A stretch of DNA of 64,000 nt from Natrarchaeobius chitinivorans (GTDB lineage Archaea > Halobacteriota > Halobacteria > Halobacteriales > Natrialbaceae): the NCBI RefSeq assembly GCF_003841505.1, contig NZ_REGA01000008.1, positions 1-64,000 of the forward strand, given 5' to 3'. This document shows positions 53,953 through 62,422 of this stretch, piece after piece. Under the pieces are notes generated by a model that was not told the DNA's origin, made no database searches, and saw only the letters and a list, made by a program, of their open reading frames with translations. Numbering within the stretch: position 1 is the stretch's first letter; each line of letters opens with the position of its first letter. Made by a program: the position numbers and the translations under genes.

Positions 53953-54483
53953 GTGGCCTCGAGCCGACCCACCAGGCGGACGGTGCTTGCTGGTATCGCG
54001 GCGACGAGCGCGGCGGCCGTCGCCGGCTGTCTGGACCGCTCAGCGGAGCGATCCGAGGACGAAGACGACGAGGCGATCGTCGAGGCGGCCGAGGCGACGG
54101 CGAGCGAGGGCAAGACCGATCCCGACGCGTGGGCCGACGTCGAGAAGATTCGGCTAGACGCACACGTCGGCGGCTGGGTCGGCGCAGAACCCGATTTCGT
54201 CGATCGGATCGAGAACCCGACGCTCGTGTTGCTCGAGGGCCGGGAGTACGAGATCGTCTGGGAGAACCGCGACGGCGCGAAGCACAATTTCGCGCTTCAC
54301 GACGACGACGGTGAGGTGGTCGACGAGTACGCCACCGGCGTCGTCGAGGACGTCGGCGCGACCGAACGCCTCGAGTTCGAGGCCCGACCCGAAATGACGA
54401 CCTACATCTGCGAACACCAGCCGGTGATCCAGCACGGCGACGTGGTGGTTCTCGAGGACGACGAGAGCAGGACCGATGGCTGA
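53953..54483 (+). CDS. Cupredoxin (halocyanin-like) lipoprotein
   Basis: 176 residues from a GTG. SRPTRRTVLAGIAATSAAAV then AGC is a Tat lipobox. The cupredoxin core begins near residue 75; ligands are His in AKHNFAL, and Cys and His in TTYICEHQPVIQHGDVV. Usual spacing is C-x2-to-4-H-x4-M, whereas here it is C-x-H with no Met, so the copper site may be unusual or rebuilt with His at the far end. It should be anchored on the outer face of the membrane. Confidence 0.8.
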   Translation: MASSRPTRRTVLAGIAATSAAAVAGCLDRSAERSEDEDDEAIVEAAEATASEGKTDPDAWADVEKIRLDAHVGGWVGAEPDFVDRIENPTLVLLEGREYEIVWENRDGAKHNFALHDDDGEVVDEYATGVVEDVGATERLEFEARPEMTTYICEHQPVIQHGDVVVLEDDESRTDG

Positions 54484-54565
54484 TTACCGGACGACGGTCA
54501 CCGAACGGGACGATAATCGAGCGCGACGTACACCGAACGCGGCGATTACCGAACGACGGTCACCG
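54482..54565. repeat. Tail duplication of the uspA gene
   Basis: GATTACCGGACGACGGTCAC at 54482 repeats the real uspA end (stop included) at 54544-54565, 21 of 22 matching. Confidence 0.75.
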
Positions 54566-54962
54566 GCACGGGGGACCGGCGGACGATCGTTTCGGCGATG
54601 CTACCGAGCAACACCCTCGAGACGCCGGTCCGGCCGTGGCTGCCGACGATGACGTGGTCGACGTCGTGTTCCTCGGCGTAGTCGACGATCGCTCGCGCGG
54701 GTTGGCCGACCGCCACCTCGGTTCGGTACTCGACGTCCGCCGCGTTCTCGAGGTCGGGAATCTCGGCGAATCCCTCCTCCTCGACCTCGTCTCGACGGTC
54801 TTTGAAATACTCCTTGACGAGATCGACCCCCGCGCTCGTCGACCCACCCGCCGCTTCGACCACGCGCAACAGGACGATCTCTTCGTCAGGATACGTGGCG
54901 AACGCGTGTTCGACTGCTTGCTGTGCCGGCGTGGAGCCGTCGTACGCGACGAGTATAGCCAT
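54546..54962 (-). CDS. Universal stress protein (UspA family)
   Basis: 138 residues. MAILVAYDGSTPAQQAVEHA and the nucleotide loop VGSHGRTGVSRVLLGSIAE (G-2x-G-9x-G-S) are standard, so it should bind ATP. It is a single-domain, cytoplasmic stress protein. Confidence 0.94.
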   Translation of the reverse strand: MAILVAYDGSTPAQQAVEHAFATYPDEEIVLLRVVEAAGGSTSAGVDLVKEYFKDRRDEVEEEGFAEIPDLENAADVEYRTEVAVGQPARAIVDYAEEHDVDHVIVGSHGRTGVSRVLLGSIAETIVRRSPVPVTVVR

Positions 54963-55072
54963 AGTATCGATACCGACGCTCGAATCTTAAAAGCCACCGA
55001 TGGGTCGACCTCATGGTACCCAGAGTGAATCGACGGAAAGCGATCGGAGCGAAACATCGAAGCACCTCGAGT

Positions 55073-55090
55073 GTATACACTCGTGTGTAC
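55073..55090. promoter_or_regulatory. Operator GTATAC-N6-GTGTAC of the third toxin-antitoxin module
   Basis: GTATAC at 55073 and GTGTAC at 55085, ending directly at the antitoxin ATG. Confidence 0.6.
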
Positions 55091-55303
55091 ATGCCCGACA
55101 AGACGATCCGTGTCTCCGAGGAGACGTGGCGGAGACTGCGGGCTCGCAAACGGGGCGAGGAGAGTTTCGACGCCGTCATCGAACGTGAACTCGAAGACGG
55201 TGATCCACTGGCCGGTTTCGGTGAGTGGAGTGATACGACGATCGACGACGCCGTCCGAGAGGTCAAATCCGAACTGGACGAGGATTTCGAAGTCGATCCA
55301 TGA
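55091..55303 (+). CDS. VapB-like antitoxin
   Basis: 70 residues: PDKTIRVSEETWRRLRARKR resembles the antitoxin at 19032, then EESFDAVIERELEDGDPLAG and an acidic tail for toxin binding. It overlaps vapC by four bases. Confidence 0.85.
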   Translation: MPDKTIRVSEETWRRLRARKRGEESFDAVIERELEDGDPLAGFGEWSDTTIDDAVREVKSELDEDFEVDP

Positions 55304-55689
55304 AAATCCTCGACAGCAGTTACTTCGCCGACTTTCTGCGCGGTCGAGAGTCGGCGAAACAGTACCGTCTCGACCACCAACACGAGAACTTCGTGCTCCC
55401 GTCGGTCGGCCACTACGAACTGTATCACGGTGCTGTCAAGGAACAGCGCGATCCCGTTCTCGTCGACGACCACCTGCCGTGGGTCGAACGCCTCGAATAC
55501 ACTCGAGAACACGCGCTCGAATCGGCCCGCATCCGTCAGGAACTGGAAGCAAACGGACTGCGTATCCAGCACCCGGATATGATGATTGCCGGTGTCGCGC
55601 GAACGCTCGGAGCCCCGATCGTCACGTCAGACGCCGGATTCGAGCGTATCGACGGCCTCGAAATCGACAACCACCGCGAACTGTACTGA
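55300..55689 (+). CDS. vapC: VapC-type PIN-domain toxin
   Basis: 129 residues. MKILDSSYFADFLRGRES carries the first Asp, then PSVGHYELYHGAVKE (Glu), and IQHPDMMIAGVARTLGAPIV and TSDAGFERI (Asp residues). It should be an Mg-dependent RNase. The aminopeptidase tail copy lies 20 bases after its stop. Confidence 0.9.
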   Translation: MKILDSSYFADFLRGRESAKQYRLDHQHENFVLPSVGHYELYHGAVKEQRDPVLVDDHLPWVERLEYTREHALESARIRQELEANGLRIQHPDMMIAGVARTLGAPIVTSDAGFERIDGLEIDNHRELY

Positions 55690-55709
55690 AACTGACTCCG
55701 TCTCGAGAC

Positions 55710-56041
55710 GCTCGCTTCGCTCGCCGACCGGGTCCAAACTACCCGCTCACTCCTCGTCTTCGAACACGAACGTCCCGTCCTCCTGGACCCGTTCGCCGTC
55801 GACTTCGATGAACGAATCGCTCCGAACTTTTTCGCTGGGTCCTCGCTCACGTCGTTCGCTCGAACCCAGCCAAAAACTTCGATGAAAAAGTCCACGACTC
55901 ACTGACGTTCGTCGCAGCCAATACTCTTCACGGCTCGCTTCGCTCGCCGACCGGGTCCAAACTACCCGCTCACTCCTCGTCTTCGAACACGAACGTCCCG
56001 TCCTCCTGGACCCGTTCGCCGTCGACCTCGATGAACGAATC
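55710..56041. repeat. Tail duplication of the aminopeptidase gene with a 114-bp spacer
   Basis: 55710-55818 matches 55933-56041 at 108 of 109 positions; the second is the true gene end plus 37 bp downstream. The spacer (55819-55932) can fold by TTTTTCGCTGGGT pairing with ACCCAGCCAAAAA. Confidence 0.92.
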
Positions 56042-57070
56042 CTCGCTCATGTCGACGATCATGTCCACGTGGACGGCGGAGTCGTTTTGCTCGTTGCCCT
56101 CGCCGACGGTGTCGTCGTAAGCCCGGCCGACGGCCATGTGGACGGTGTCGCCCATCTTCTCGTCGAACAGCATGTTGTACGTGAACTGGTCGATGTCGCG
56201 GTTCATCCCGATACCGAGTTCGCCGAGTCGGCGCGCGCCGTCGTCGGTGTCGAGCACCTCGGTGAGGACCGCCTCGTTTTTCGCCGCCGAGTGATCGACC
56301 ACGTCGCCGCCCTCGAACTCGAGGTAGACGTTCGTAATCTCCCGGCCCTGATGGTAAAGCGGCATGTCGAACAGCACCTCGCCCTCGACGCTGTCGGGTT
56401 GCGGGGCGGTGAAGACCTCGCCGCCCGGCAGGTTGTGCTCGCCGTGGTCGTTCAGCGTCGGATTCCCCGAAAGCGACATCGTTACGTCCGTGGTGTCGCC
56501 GCTTTTGATCCGGATCTCGTCTGCCGGATCGAGGATCTCTACCATGTTCGCCTGATGCTCGCGCTGGGCCTCCCAGTCTTTGTTGACCGCGTCCCAGACG
56601 AAGTTCTCGTAGGCCTCCGTGCTCATCTCGGCGAGTTGCGCGTTCGCCGGAGCGGGATACTGCGTGAGACACCAGCGTTTCGAGAGGCGCTTTTCGAGGA
56701 TCGGTCGCTGGGCCTGACTGTAGGCGGCGCTGGTCTCGGGATCGACGTCCGCAGTCTGGGTGACGTTGTCGCTCGCCCGGATGGCGATGTAGACGTCGGT
56801 GTTCTCGATGAGCGCGAGTTCGTGTTCGGGCGTCTCGAACTCGAGATCTGCGTCGTCGGCTGCAGCCCGGAGGTACGCACGCTGCTGTCGTTTGCCGGTT
56901 CGCTGACTCGTCGTCACCGGGTTCGCACCGCGGTCCCCGACGACCTCGTGGAGTGCAACGACGAGATCCTCGGCGACGGGATGGGCGTCGATTACGACGT
57001 TATCGCCCTCCTGCAGGTCGACCGAGTGGTTCGCGATGATCTCGGCGTGTTCGCGAATGCGCGGGTCCAT
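55970..57070 (-). CDS. M29-family (AmpS-type) metallo-aminopeptidase
   Basis: 366 residues from the ATG at 57070. The fold of thermophilic aminopeptidases T and S is visible, with VYLEFEGGDVVDHSAAKNEA, LGELGIGMNRDI, MLFDEKMGDTVHMAVGRAY and HVDMIVDM. Metal ligands lie in those segments. It removes N-terminal residues from peptides in the cytoplasm. It converges on the third toxin-antitoxin module. Confidence 0.92.
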   Translation of the reverse strand: MDPRIREHAEIIANHSVDLQEGDNVVIDAHPVAEDLVVALHEVVGDRGANPVTTSQRTGKRQQRAYLRAAADDADLEFETPEHELALIENTDVYIAIRASDNVTQTADVDPETSAAYSQAQRPILEKRLSKRWCLTQYPAPANAQLAEMSTEAYENFVWDAVNKDWEAQREHQANMVEILDPADEIRIKSGDTTDVTMSLSGNPTLNDHGEHNLPGGEVFTAPQPDSVEGEVLFDMPLYHQGREITNVYLEFEGGDVVDHSAAKNEAVLTEVLDTDDGARRLGELGIGMNRDIDQFTYNMLFDEKMGDTVHMAVGRAYDDTVGEGNEQNDSAVHVDMIVDMSEDSFIEVDGERVQEDGTFVFEDEE

Positions 57071-57312
57071 GTGCCACACGTACCCGAAGCGCCGGGATAC
57101 CGTTTTCGAATCGGCCCTCGAGAGGGGATCGTCATCACGGGACGTGTCCCCTCAGAATCGAATCGCCCGGGACCGAATTCGAAAGAGCGTGTCCAAACCG
57201 AACGGAGCGCCACCCCCGCGACGAAGTCACGCCGCAACCACCCCGTTGCTTTCTACTTCGTGTGCAAGTGTTTCGCCGCTTCGCGTACAACCTCGAAAGA
57301 ACGTGACTAATC

Positions 57313-57909
57313 ATGAGCGTTACCGTAGAGATTGCCGAAGGTCAGAGTATACGGGTCGTCGAAGACCGGATCGAAACGCAACCACCAGATCGACTCGCGT
57401 TCGAAATCGAAGGAGTTCTATCGATGACCGACCAGTTGTTGGCCCAGTTCGAGGGAACGACGCTGAAGCCCTCGCAGATCGAAATTTCGACCGGTGACGC
57501 CGAATCGGTCGAGATCGATCTCACAGAAGAGCCGTCGCTCAGACTCACGGCAATGGACGTCGGCGTACAGACGCCGGATTCGGACGATCTCTCGGAGGGG
57601 ATCGACACCCTTCGGTCGACGATGGGCGATCCAACGGAGATCGTCGACGCGAAACCGGCTGCGCTCGCGTTTACCGTCGAAGGTTCGATTTTGGACGTGT
57701 CCGAGGAGACGTTCGACACACTCACCGAGGGGGACGTATCGATCGAAACGCTCAGCTTCGCCGTCGAAGACGCGAAGATGAGCGACGGTGGGTCGGCCGA
57801 CGACGTGATGCTCGAGATTGGTCTGCTCGGATACGGCATCACTGTCCGCCGGGACGGGACCGTCACCATCGGTATCCCGGGAGTTTCGGCCGGAACCGGG
57901 CTTCTTTGA
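57313..57909 (+). CDS. Hypothetical protein, beta-rich
   Basis: 198 residues, SVTVEIAEGQSIRVVEDRIE to GVSAGTGLL. It has no signal peptide, membrane helix or Cys. Two halves look alike: LAFEIEGVLSMTDQLLAQFE with LTEEPSLRLTAMDV, and LAFTVEGSILDVSEETFDTL with IETLSFAVEDAKM, suggesting an internal duplication. No family was recognised. Confidence 0.65.
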   Translation: MSVTVEIAEGQSIRVVEDRIETQPPDRLAFEIEGVLSMTDQLLAQFEGTTLKPSQIEISTGDAESVEIDLTEEPSLRLTAMDVGVQTPDSDDLSEGIDTLRSTMGDPTEIVDAKPAALAFTVEGSILDVSEETFDTLTEGDVSIETLSFAVEDAKMSDGGSADDVMLEIGLLGYGITVRRDGTVTIGIPGVSAGTGLL

Positions 57910-57929
57910 GACGGGACGGTGCCCGTCAG

Positions 57930-57990
57930 TATCGGTGCGACCGCGGAGAAGCCGACCCCACCGCCGAAACGGTACAACAATCCGTATGAG
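57930..57990. repeat. TGATACGG-family repeat, right half (worn)
   Basis: Ends GTACAACAATCCGTATGAG, with GTGCGACCGCGG inside, as in the right half of copy 6. The left half is not recognisable. Confidence 0.5.
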
Positions 57991-58094
57991 AGGCGACAGT
58001 CGGAGTTCTACCGGGAGTATCTCCGAACCCTTTCGACCAGTTCGAGGATAAAATGACCCGATACATTTCGAGGTTCGCCTGTCTCCGTGGCATC

Positions 58095-58565
58095 CTACCG
58101 ACGGTTCTCACAATTGCCATAGGGAAGCCGAGCGGTGGACAACCAGAACGTCTTGAACGCTCGAATCGTCGTTCGAAGCTCGTCGGGACCGTCCGGTCTC
58201 GGTAGACAGGCGTTCACGTTCAGTTCATACACCTCGCGAACCTGTTTCTCGGTTACTGTTCCAGTAACGACGATAACGGGGATGTGTGCGTGAGCCGGAT
58301 CGTCGTTCAATTCAGAGACGACTTCTTTGGCGCTCAGTCCTGAAAGGTGCCAGTCGAGAATAACGAGATCGGTCGGTGGGACGTCGGAGTGCTCACCACG
58401 CTGGTTTACGAAGTCGAGTGCTTCCGATCCAGTAGAAACAGTGTGAAGTACGCTCGAGAGGTTCAGATCGTCACAGATCTCTTCGACGAGACGCGCGTCG
58501 CCCGGGTTATCCTCTACGAGCAGGATGGTCCGGTGTCGACTCGCGTCGTCGTTACAATCAGCCAT
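58095..58565 (-). CDS. Single-domain response regulator
   Basis: 156 residues. TILLVEDNPGDARLVEEICD gives the acidic pocket, and LVILDWHLSGLSAKEVV the phospho-acceptor Asp. IPVIVVTGTVTEKQV holds the Thr. The usual Lys near the end (KP) reads LPRPDGP, so Arg replaces Lys. It has no output domain and may act by protein contact. No kinase is next to it. Confidence 0.88.
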   Translation of the reverse strand: MADCNDDASRHRTILLVEDNPGDARLVEEICDDLNLSSVLHTVSTGSEALDFVNQRGEHSDVPPTDLVILDWHLSGLSAKEVVSELNDDPAHAHIPVIVVTGTVTEKQVREVYELNVNACLPRPDGPDELRTTIRAFKTFWLSTARLPYGNCENRR

Positions 58566-58738
58566 GTTATCAGTTACCGTGTGATGGTCATGAACATTGC
58601 CTCTTCTCGCAACGGTTATATCATTTAGCTGATATCACTCCGGCGGCTACTGTACGTCGCCTGTACTTCGACTTGTCCAAACAATTACAGAAGATGTATC
58701 ATAAACGTATCGTCGAACAGGCAGATTTGGGTCGATCC

Positions 58739-58752
58739 TTCCTCCGGAGGAA
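58739..58752. terminator. Perfect 14-bp palindrome after polC
   Basis: TTCCTCCGGAGGAA, 24 bases beyond the polC stop. A hairpin could aid transcription end, though no T-run follows. Confidence 0.3.
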
Positions 58753-58776
58753 ATCCATCAGCGGGTTCGACGGGAA

Positions 58777-61700
58777 TTACATGAAGTCCTCGATCCCCGA
58801 CTGCTTGTTCTTGTCGTTTTCGAAGATACTCTCGAGGGCCCGTTCTAACACCTCGAGGCGCTGTTTGGTGTAGTCCCGGCAGTCGTACTCGTCGGCCACC
58901 TGGATCGCGGTCTGCATGTACTTGTTCACCGATCCCTCGTGGACGGTGAGGTTGACCCGGCCGCCACACTCCCGGCAGTCGCCGGTCAACGGCATCCGCC
59001 GGAACTTCTCGCCACAGTCCAGACACCGGGTTTCCTGACGGGAGAACGCACGGAGGTTGCCGATCAAATCCGGCAGGAAGTGGTACTCGATCACCCGCTC
59101 GGCGACGTCGGTCTCGTCGACCGCCTCGAGTTTCCGCGAGAGCTCGAGCTGGGCGTCCATCTTGTCCATCATCGAACCGAGCGTCTTGTACGCCGAGAGA
59201 TCCGGCCCCATCGCGATGTCTGTCGTGTCGTGGGTGTGCTCGAAGCCGGTGTACTCGCCGTCGGTGCCCAGCGTGTCCTCACCGATCTGGATGTCGATGG
59301 ATTCGGGATCGGCCTGCTCGAGGGTCGCCTCGTAGAACTCGCGGGGATACCGCGAGACGATGTCCATGTTGTGTGCCTCGTCGTCGATCTCGGAGGGATC
59401 GATGCGCGAGGACATGACCAAAGGTGCGTCCATACGCCCGCCCCGTTTATTTGGCAAGAAGCTGATGCTAAAGTTCAGTAGGCCGTCCATGAGCAGCATC
59501 ACACAATCTTCGTCACCGTCGCAATTTCGGCGTTTCGCGGCGTGAAAGTACGGATGTGCGTATCCGACCGCGGCACTCGTGAAACCAATCACTCTCCCGA
59601 CAGTTGCCGCGCTCGTGTGGGGCGCCATCCCGAACACCAGTTCCCCCACGAGGTCCTGGCGATCCTCGAGTTCGTAAAACGGCTCGAGGCCGTAGTACTG
59701 CTCGAGCAGGTCGTCGACGAAGTCGGCGGTCTGTAGCATGTGCTCGGCTGCGCCGTCCGAGAGGACGACGTCCTGTACTCTGAGTTCGACGAGCTGGTCT
59801 TCGTGGGTGAGCGGATCGCCGTGGACGTCTTCCTCGTAGCCCAGTGCCTGCAACTGGCCGACGTCGATATCGAGTTCGCTGGCCCGAACCGACGTGACGG
59901 GGAGGTCGGTCATGTCGTAGCGGACGGTGCCGTCTTTGAACGAACTCACGTCGTGTTTCGCCCGGAGAATCCCTTTCTCGATCGGTTCTGGGATTTTGTT
60001 CGCCGAGGAGAGGCCCTTGACGCCTTTCAGAATCTCGAAGGCGTTCTCGCGTTCCCCGACGGACTCGAGGGCGTCCCGGTACTCCTCGTGGACGTCGATT
60101 GCCCGGGATTCGACGCAGGTGGCTTCGCGCTCGCAGTGACCGCACTCGACGCGGCCGGCCTCGTCCGGCTCGATTCGCTGGTCGCAGTCGGGACACCGGT
60201 AGTCGGGGACCGTCCGGTCGTTGCACTCGGGACAGCGATTCTTGAACGTCTCCGCTCCGCAGCTCTCACAGCGCTGTCGGCCGATCTGTAGTTCGACGAC
60301 GCCGGGCGTGTCCGACATCGTCTCGGCGTGTTTGGCGGCGTCGGCGACGTTTCGCTGTGCGCCCCCGGCCTCGCCGATCGGAAACAGCGTGTGGACCGGC
60401 GGACTCAGGTCCCGGCGCTCGGATTTCTCCGGCCGACCCATGCGATTCCCGACTCGTGTGGGCGCACGCTCGCGAACATCGAACGGAGCGACCTCGTTGA
60501 CGGCCTCGATCGCGTTCGCGCCGTCGGGTTCGTCCTCGTGGCCCCAGTTTCGAGCGCGTTCGGAGAGGTCGTCGTCGCGCCAGGTTCGCTCGAGTTCGAT
60601 ACTCGGCGTCCCGTCTCGCTCGCCCGAGTCCATCGTCGCACCGTCGGCGACCGCCCGCCGAGGTTCACAGCCGACCGTCCGCACGAACGGCCGCCAGTCG
60701 TCGAGTTCGATCCGGTTTTCGTCCGGACGCTGGCGGTGTTCGACGATGATCGTCTCGAGGGCGTCCCGAACGGACTCGCTGTACTCGAGGACGAGCGGTC
60801 CGCCGTCGTCGGGGTCGCCTTCGACCCGGCCCTCGGAGACGGCGGCCGCGAGCTCACAGAAGGCGTCGACCGAGAGGTCGTGCCAGAGGTAGGTGTACTG
60901 TGGATGCAACGGCGCGTCGTACGTCGTGGCCCACTCGAGGGCCTCGTCTGGGTCGGGATCCTCGAGTTCGATCCTGGGATCGTCTTTCAACGCCTGCGTG
61001 TCCGCGCCCGCGGCGTCCATGTCCTGAATCCACCACTCGTAGACGTAGGATGCCGGCGAGAGGGGGTGGTTGTTCTCGACAAACTCGCCGTAGTTGACCA
61101 GATACTCCCCGGTGTCGAGGATCTTCTCGACGCCGTTTCTGATCTCGAGGGCTTCGGCGGGGTCGTCGATCCGGCGAACGTCGCCGTTTGCGAGTTTGAC
61201 CGTCGGTCCGTCGATGGTGTCGACGGGGACGATTCCGTGGGCTTTCCCCGGCCGCTCGGTTTTGATCTGTGTGCCCGTCGCGAGGAAGTCGTCGACGAGG
61301 TGCATCGTCGCGGGGTGGATCCCACCGGTCGCGAAGCCGTGATTGCGCGCACGGCCGTACCGGAGTCGAAAGCCGCCTTTGGCGCTGGGGTGAGAGAAGA
61401 CCGGACGCCCGGCGATCAGGTCCCGGAGGAACTTCTTCGAGGGCTCGGCGCGTGGCGGTCCGGGCGGTTCGTCGTCGTCGACACCGTCTTCGTCGGCCGC
61501 CCCGTTCGCTTCGCCCGCTTCGTCGTCCGACTCCGCGTCGTCCTCGAGTTCCCCCTCGTCGACTGTGTCGTCCTCGCCGTCACCGTAGTTTCCGTCGATG
61601 AGATCCTGCAGCCACGGCCAGTCGATCTCGTCCAGGTTACGGGTGTATCGCTGTATCTTCGGCGCTTTCAACGCGATTCCCTCGCCGAGGACGAGACACA

Positions 61701-62421
61701 TACCACCGCGGGCGCTGTTCGTATCGACCCGTTCGAGGTCCCGAAAGCCCGACACCTCCTCGTCGCCGGTGGCCTCCCCGTCGAGCATGATCGGGATGTT
61801 TTTCGCGATGAACTTGGCCTCCTTCGGCTTCGGAGTGTACTGGAGTCCGGTCTCCCTGTCGTAGAGGGCGATCTCCTCGGCGTAGCGTTCGACCTCCTCC
61901 GCGCGGGGGTCGTACTGTTCGATGCCGACGAGCGCACGCGTATAGTCCGCGACGAGCACCGAAAGTGCCTGTGCCGTCCCGCCAGCGGAGCGGATCGGGC
62001 CGGCGTAGTATACGTTGACGAACTCCGTCCCGTCGTCGTTCGTCAGGATCTCGACCCTGTCGATCCCCTCGATCGGCGCGGCGACGACGCCCTCGGTCAG
62101 CAAGGCGACCGCAGTCCTGACAGCGCCCTCGACCTTGCCCGCTTTCGTCTCGTAGTCGCCGACGCGGCCCTCCGCAAAGTCCTCCGCGAGTTCGAGGGCG
62201 GCCTCCTCGCGAGACATCTGCCCCTCGAGTTCGCGGACCCGCGTTGCGACGCCGTCGATGCCGAGGATGTTCTCGACGCGGTCGGCCATGTCCTTGGCGA
62301 CCGGAATCTCGACCTCGGGTTCGGGATCGCCCCCCCGTTCTTTCGCACGCTCGGCGACGTCGAGCGCCTCCTCGAGCCCCGTTTCGAGCCGGTCGAAGTA
62401 TCGTTCGTCTTCCGGGCGCAT
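58777..62421 (-). CDS. polC: DNA polymerase D large subunit (DP2)
   Basis: 1214 residues from the ATG at 62421, two bases before the PPC gene; the frame stays open further but is noise. Zinc ribbons are visible: CESCGAETFKNRCPECN, YRCPDCDQ, CGHCEREATC and, near the end, CLDCGEKFRRM with CRECGG. The catalytic DPBB core includes NCDGDEDCVMLLMDGLLNFS with the conserved acidic residues. This is the replicative polymerase of most archaea. No intein interrupts it, unlike in several haloarchaea. An acidic insert lies near residue 300. Confidence 0.96.
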   Translation of the reverse strand: MRPEDERYFDRLETGLEEALDVAERAKERGGDPEPEVEIPVAKDMADRVENILGIDGVATRVRELEGQMSREEAALELAEDFAEGRVGDYETKAGKVEGAVRTAVALLTEGVVAAPIEGIDRVEILTNDDGTEFVNVYYAGPIRSAGGTAQALSVLVADYTRALVGIEQYDPRAEEVERYAEEIALYDRETGLQYTPKPKEAKFIAKNIPIMLDGEATGDEEVSGFRDLERVDTNSARGGMCLVLGEGIALKAPKIQRYTRNLDEIDWPWLQDLIDGNYGDGEDDTVDEGELEDDAESDDEAGEANGAADEDGVDDDEPPGPPRAEPSKKFLRDLIAGRPVFSHPSAKGGFRLRYGRARNHGFATGGIHPATMHLVDDFLATGTQIKTERPGKAHGIVPVDTIDGPTVKLANGDVRRIDDPAEALEIRNGVEKILDTGEYLVNYGEFVENNHPLSPASYVYEWWIQDMDAAGADTQALKDDPRIELEDPDPDEALEWATTYDAPLHPQYTYLWHDLSVDAFCELAAAVSEGRVEGDPDDGGPLVLEYSESVRDALETIIVEHRQRPDENRIELDDWRPFVRTVGCEPRRAVADGATMDSGERDGTPSIELERTWRDDDLSERARNWGHEDEPDGANAIEAVNEVAPFDVRERAPTRVGNRMGRPEKSERRDLSPPVHTLFPIGEAGGAQRNVADAAKHAETMSDTPGVVELQIGRQRCESCGAETFKNRCPECNDRTVPDYRCPDCDQRIEPDEAGRVECGHCEREATCVESRAIDVHEEYRDALESVGERENAFEILKGVKGLSSANKIPEPIEKGILRAKHDVSSFKDGTVRYDMTDLPVTSVRASELDIDVGQLQALGYEEDVHGDPLTHEDQLVELRVQDVVLSDGAAEHMLQTADFVDDLLEQYYGLEPFYELEDRQDLVGELVFGMAPHTSAATVGRVIGFTSAAVGYAHPYFHAAKRRNCDGDEDCVMLLMDGLLNFSISFLPNKRGGRMDAPLVMSSRIDPSEIDDEAHNMDIVSRYPREFYEATLEQADPESIDIQIGEDTLGTDGEYTGFEHTHDTTDIAMGPDLSAYKTLGSMMDKMDAQLELSRKLEAVDETDVAERVIEYHFLPDLIGNLRAFSRQETRCLDCGEKFRRMPLTGDCRECGGRVNLTVHEGSVNKYMQTAIQVADEYDCRDYTKQRLEVLERALESIFENDKNKQSGIEDFM

Positions 62422-62422
62422 C

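Noticed and set aside
24886-56041. A CRISPR-like array from the repeated segments
   Set aside because: Repeats are paired or triple, of differing sequence at each locus, and have no regular unique spacers. No cas gene is present.
58777-62421. An intein in polC
   Set aside because: Length and continuity of the zinc and catalytic motifs leave no room for one, and no splice-junction motif was seen.
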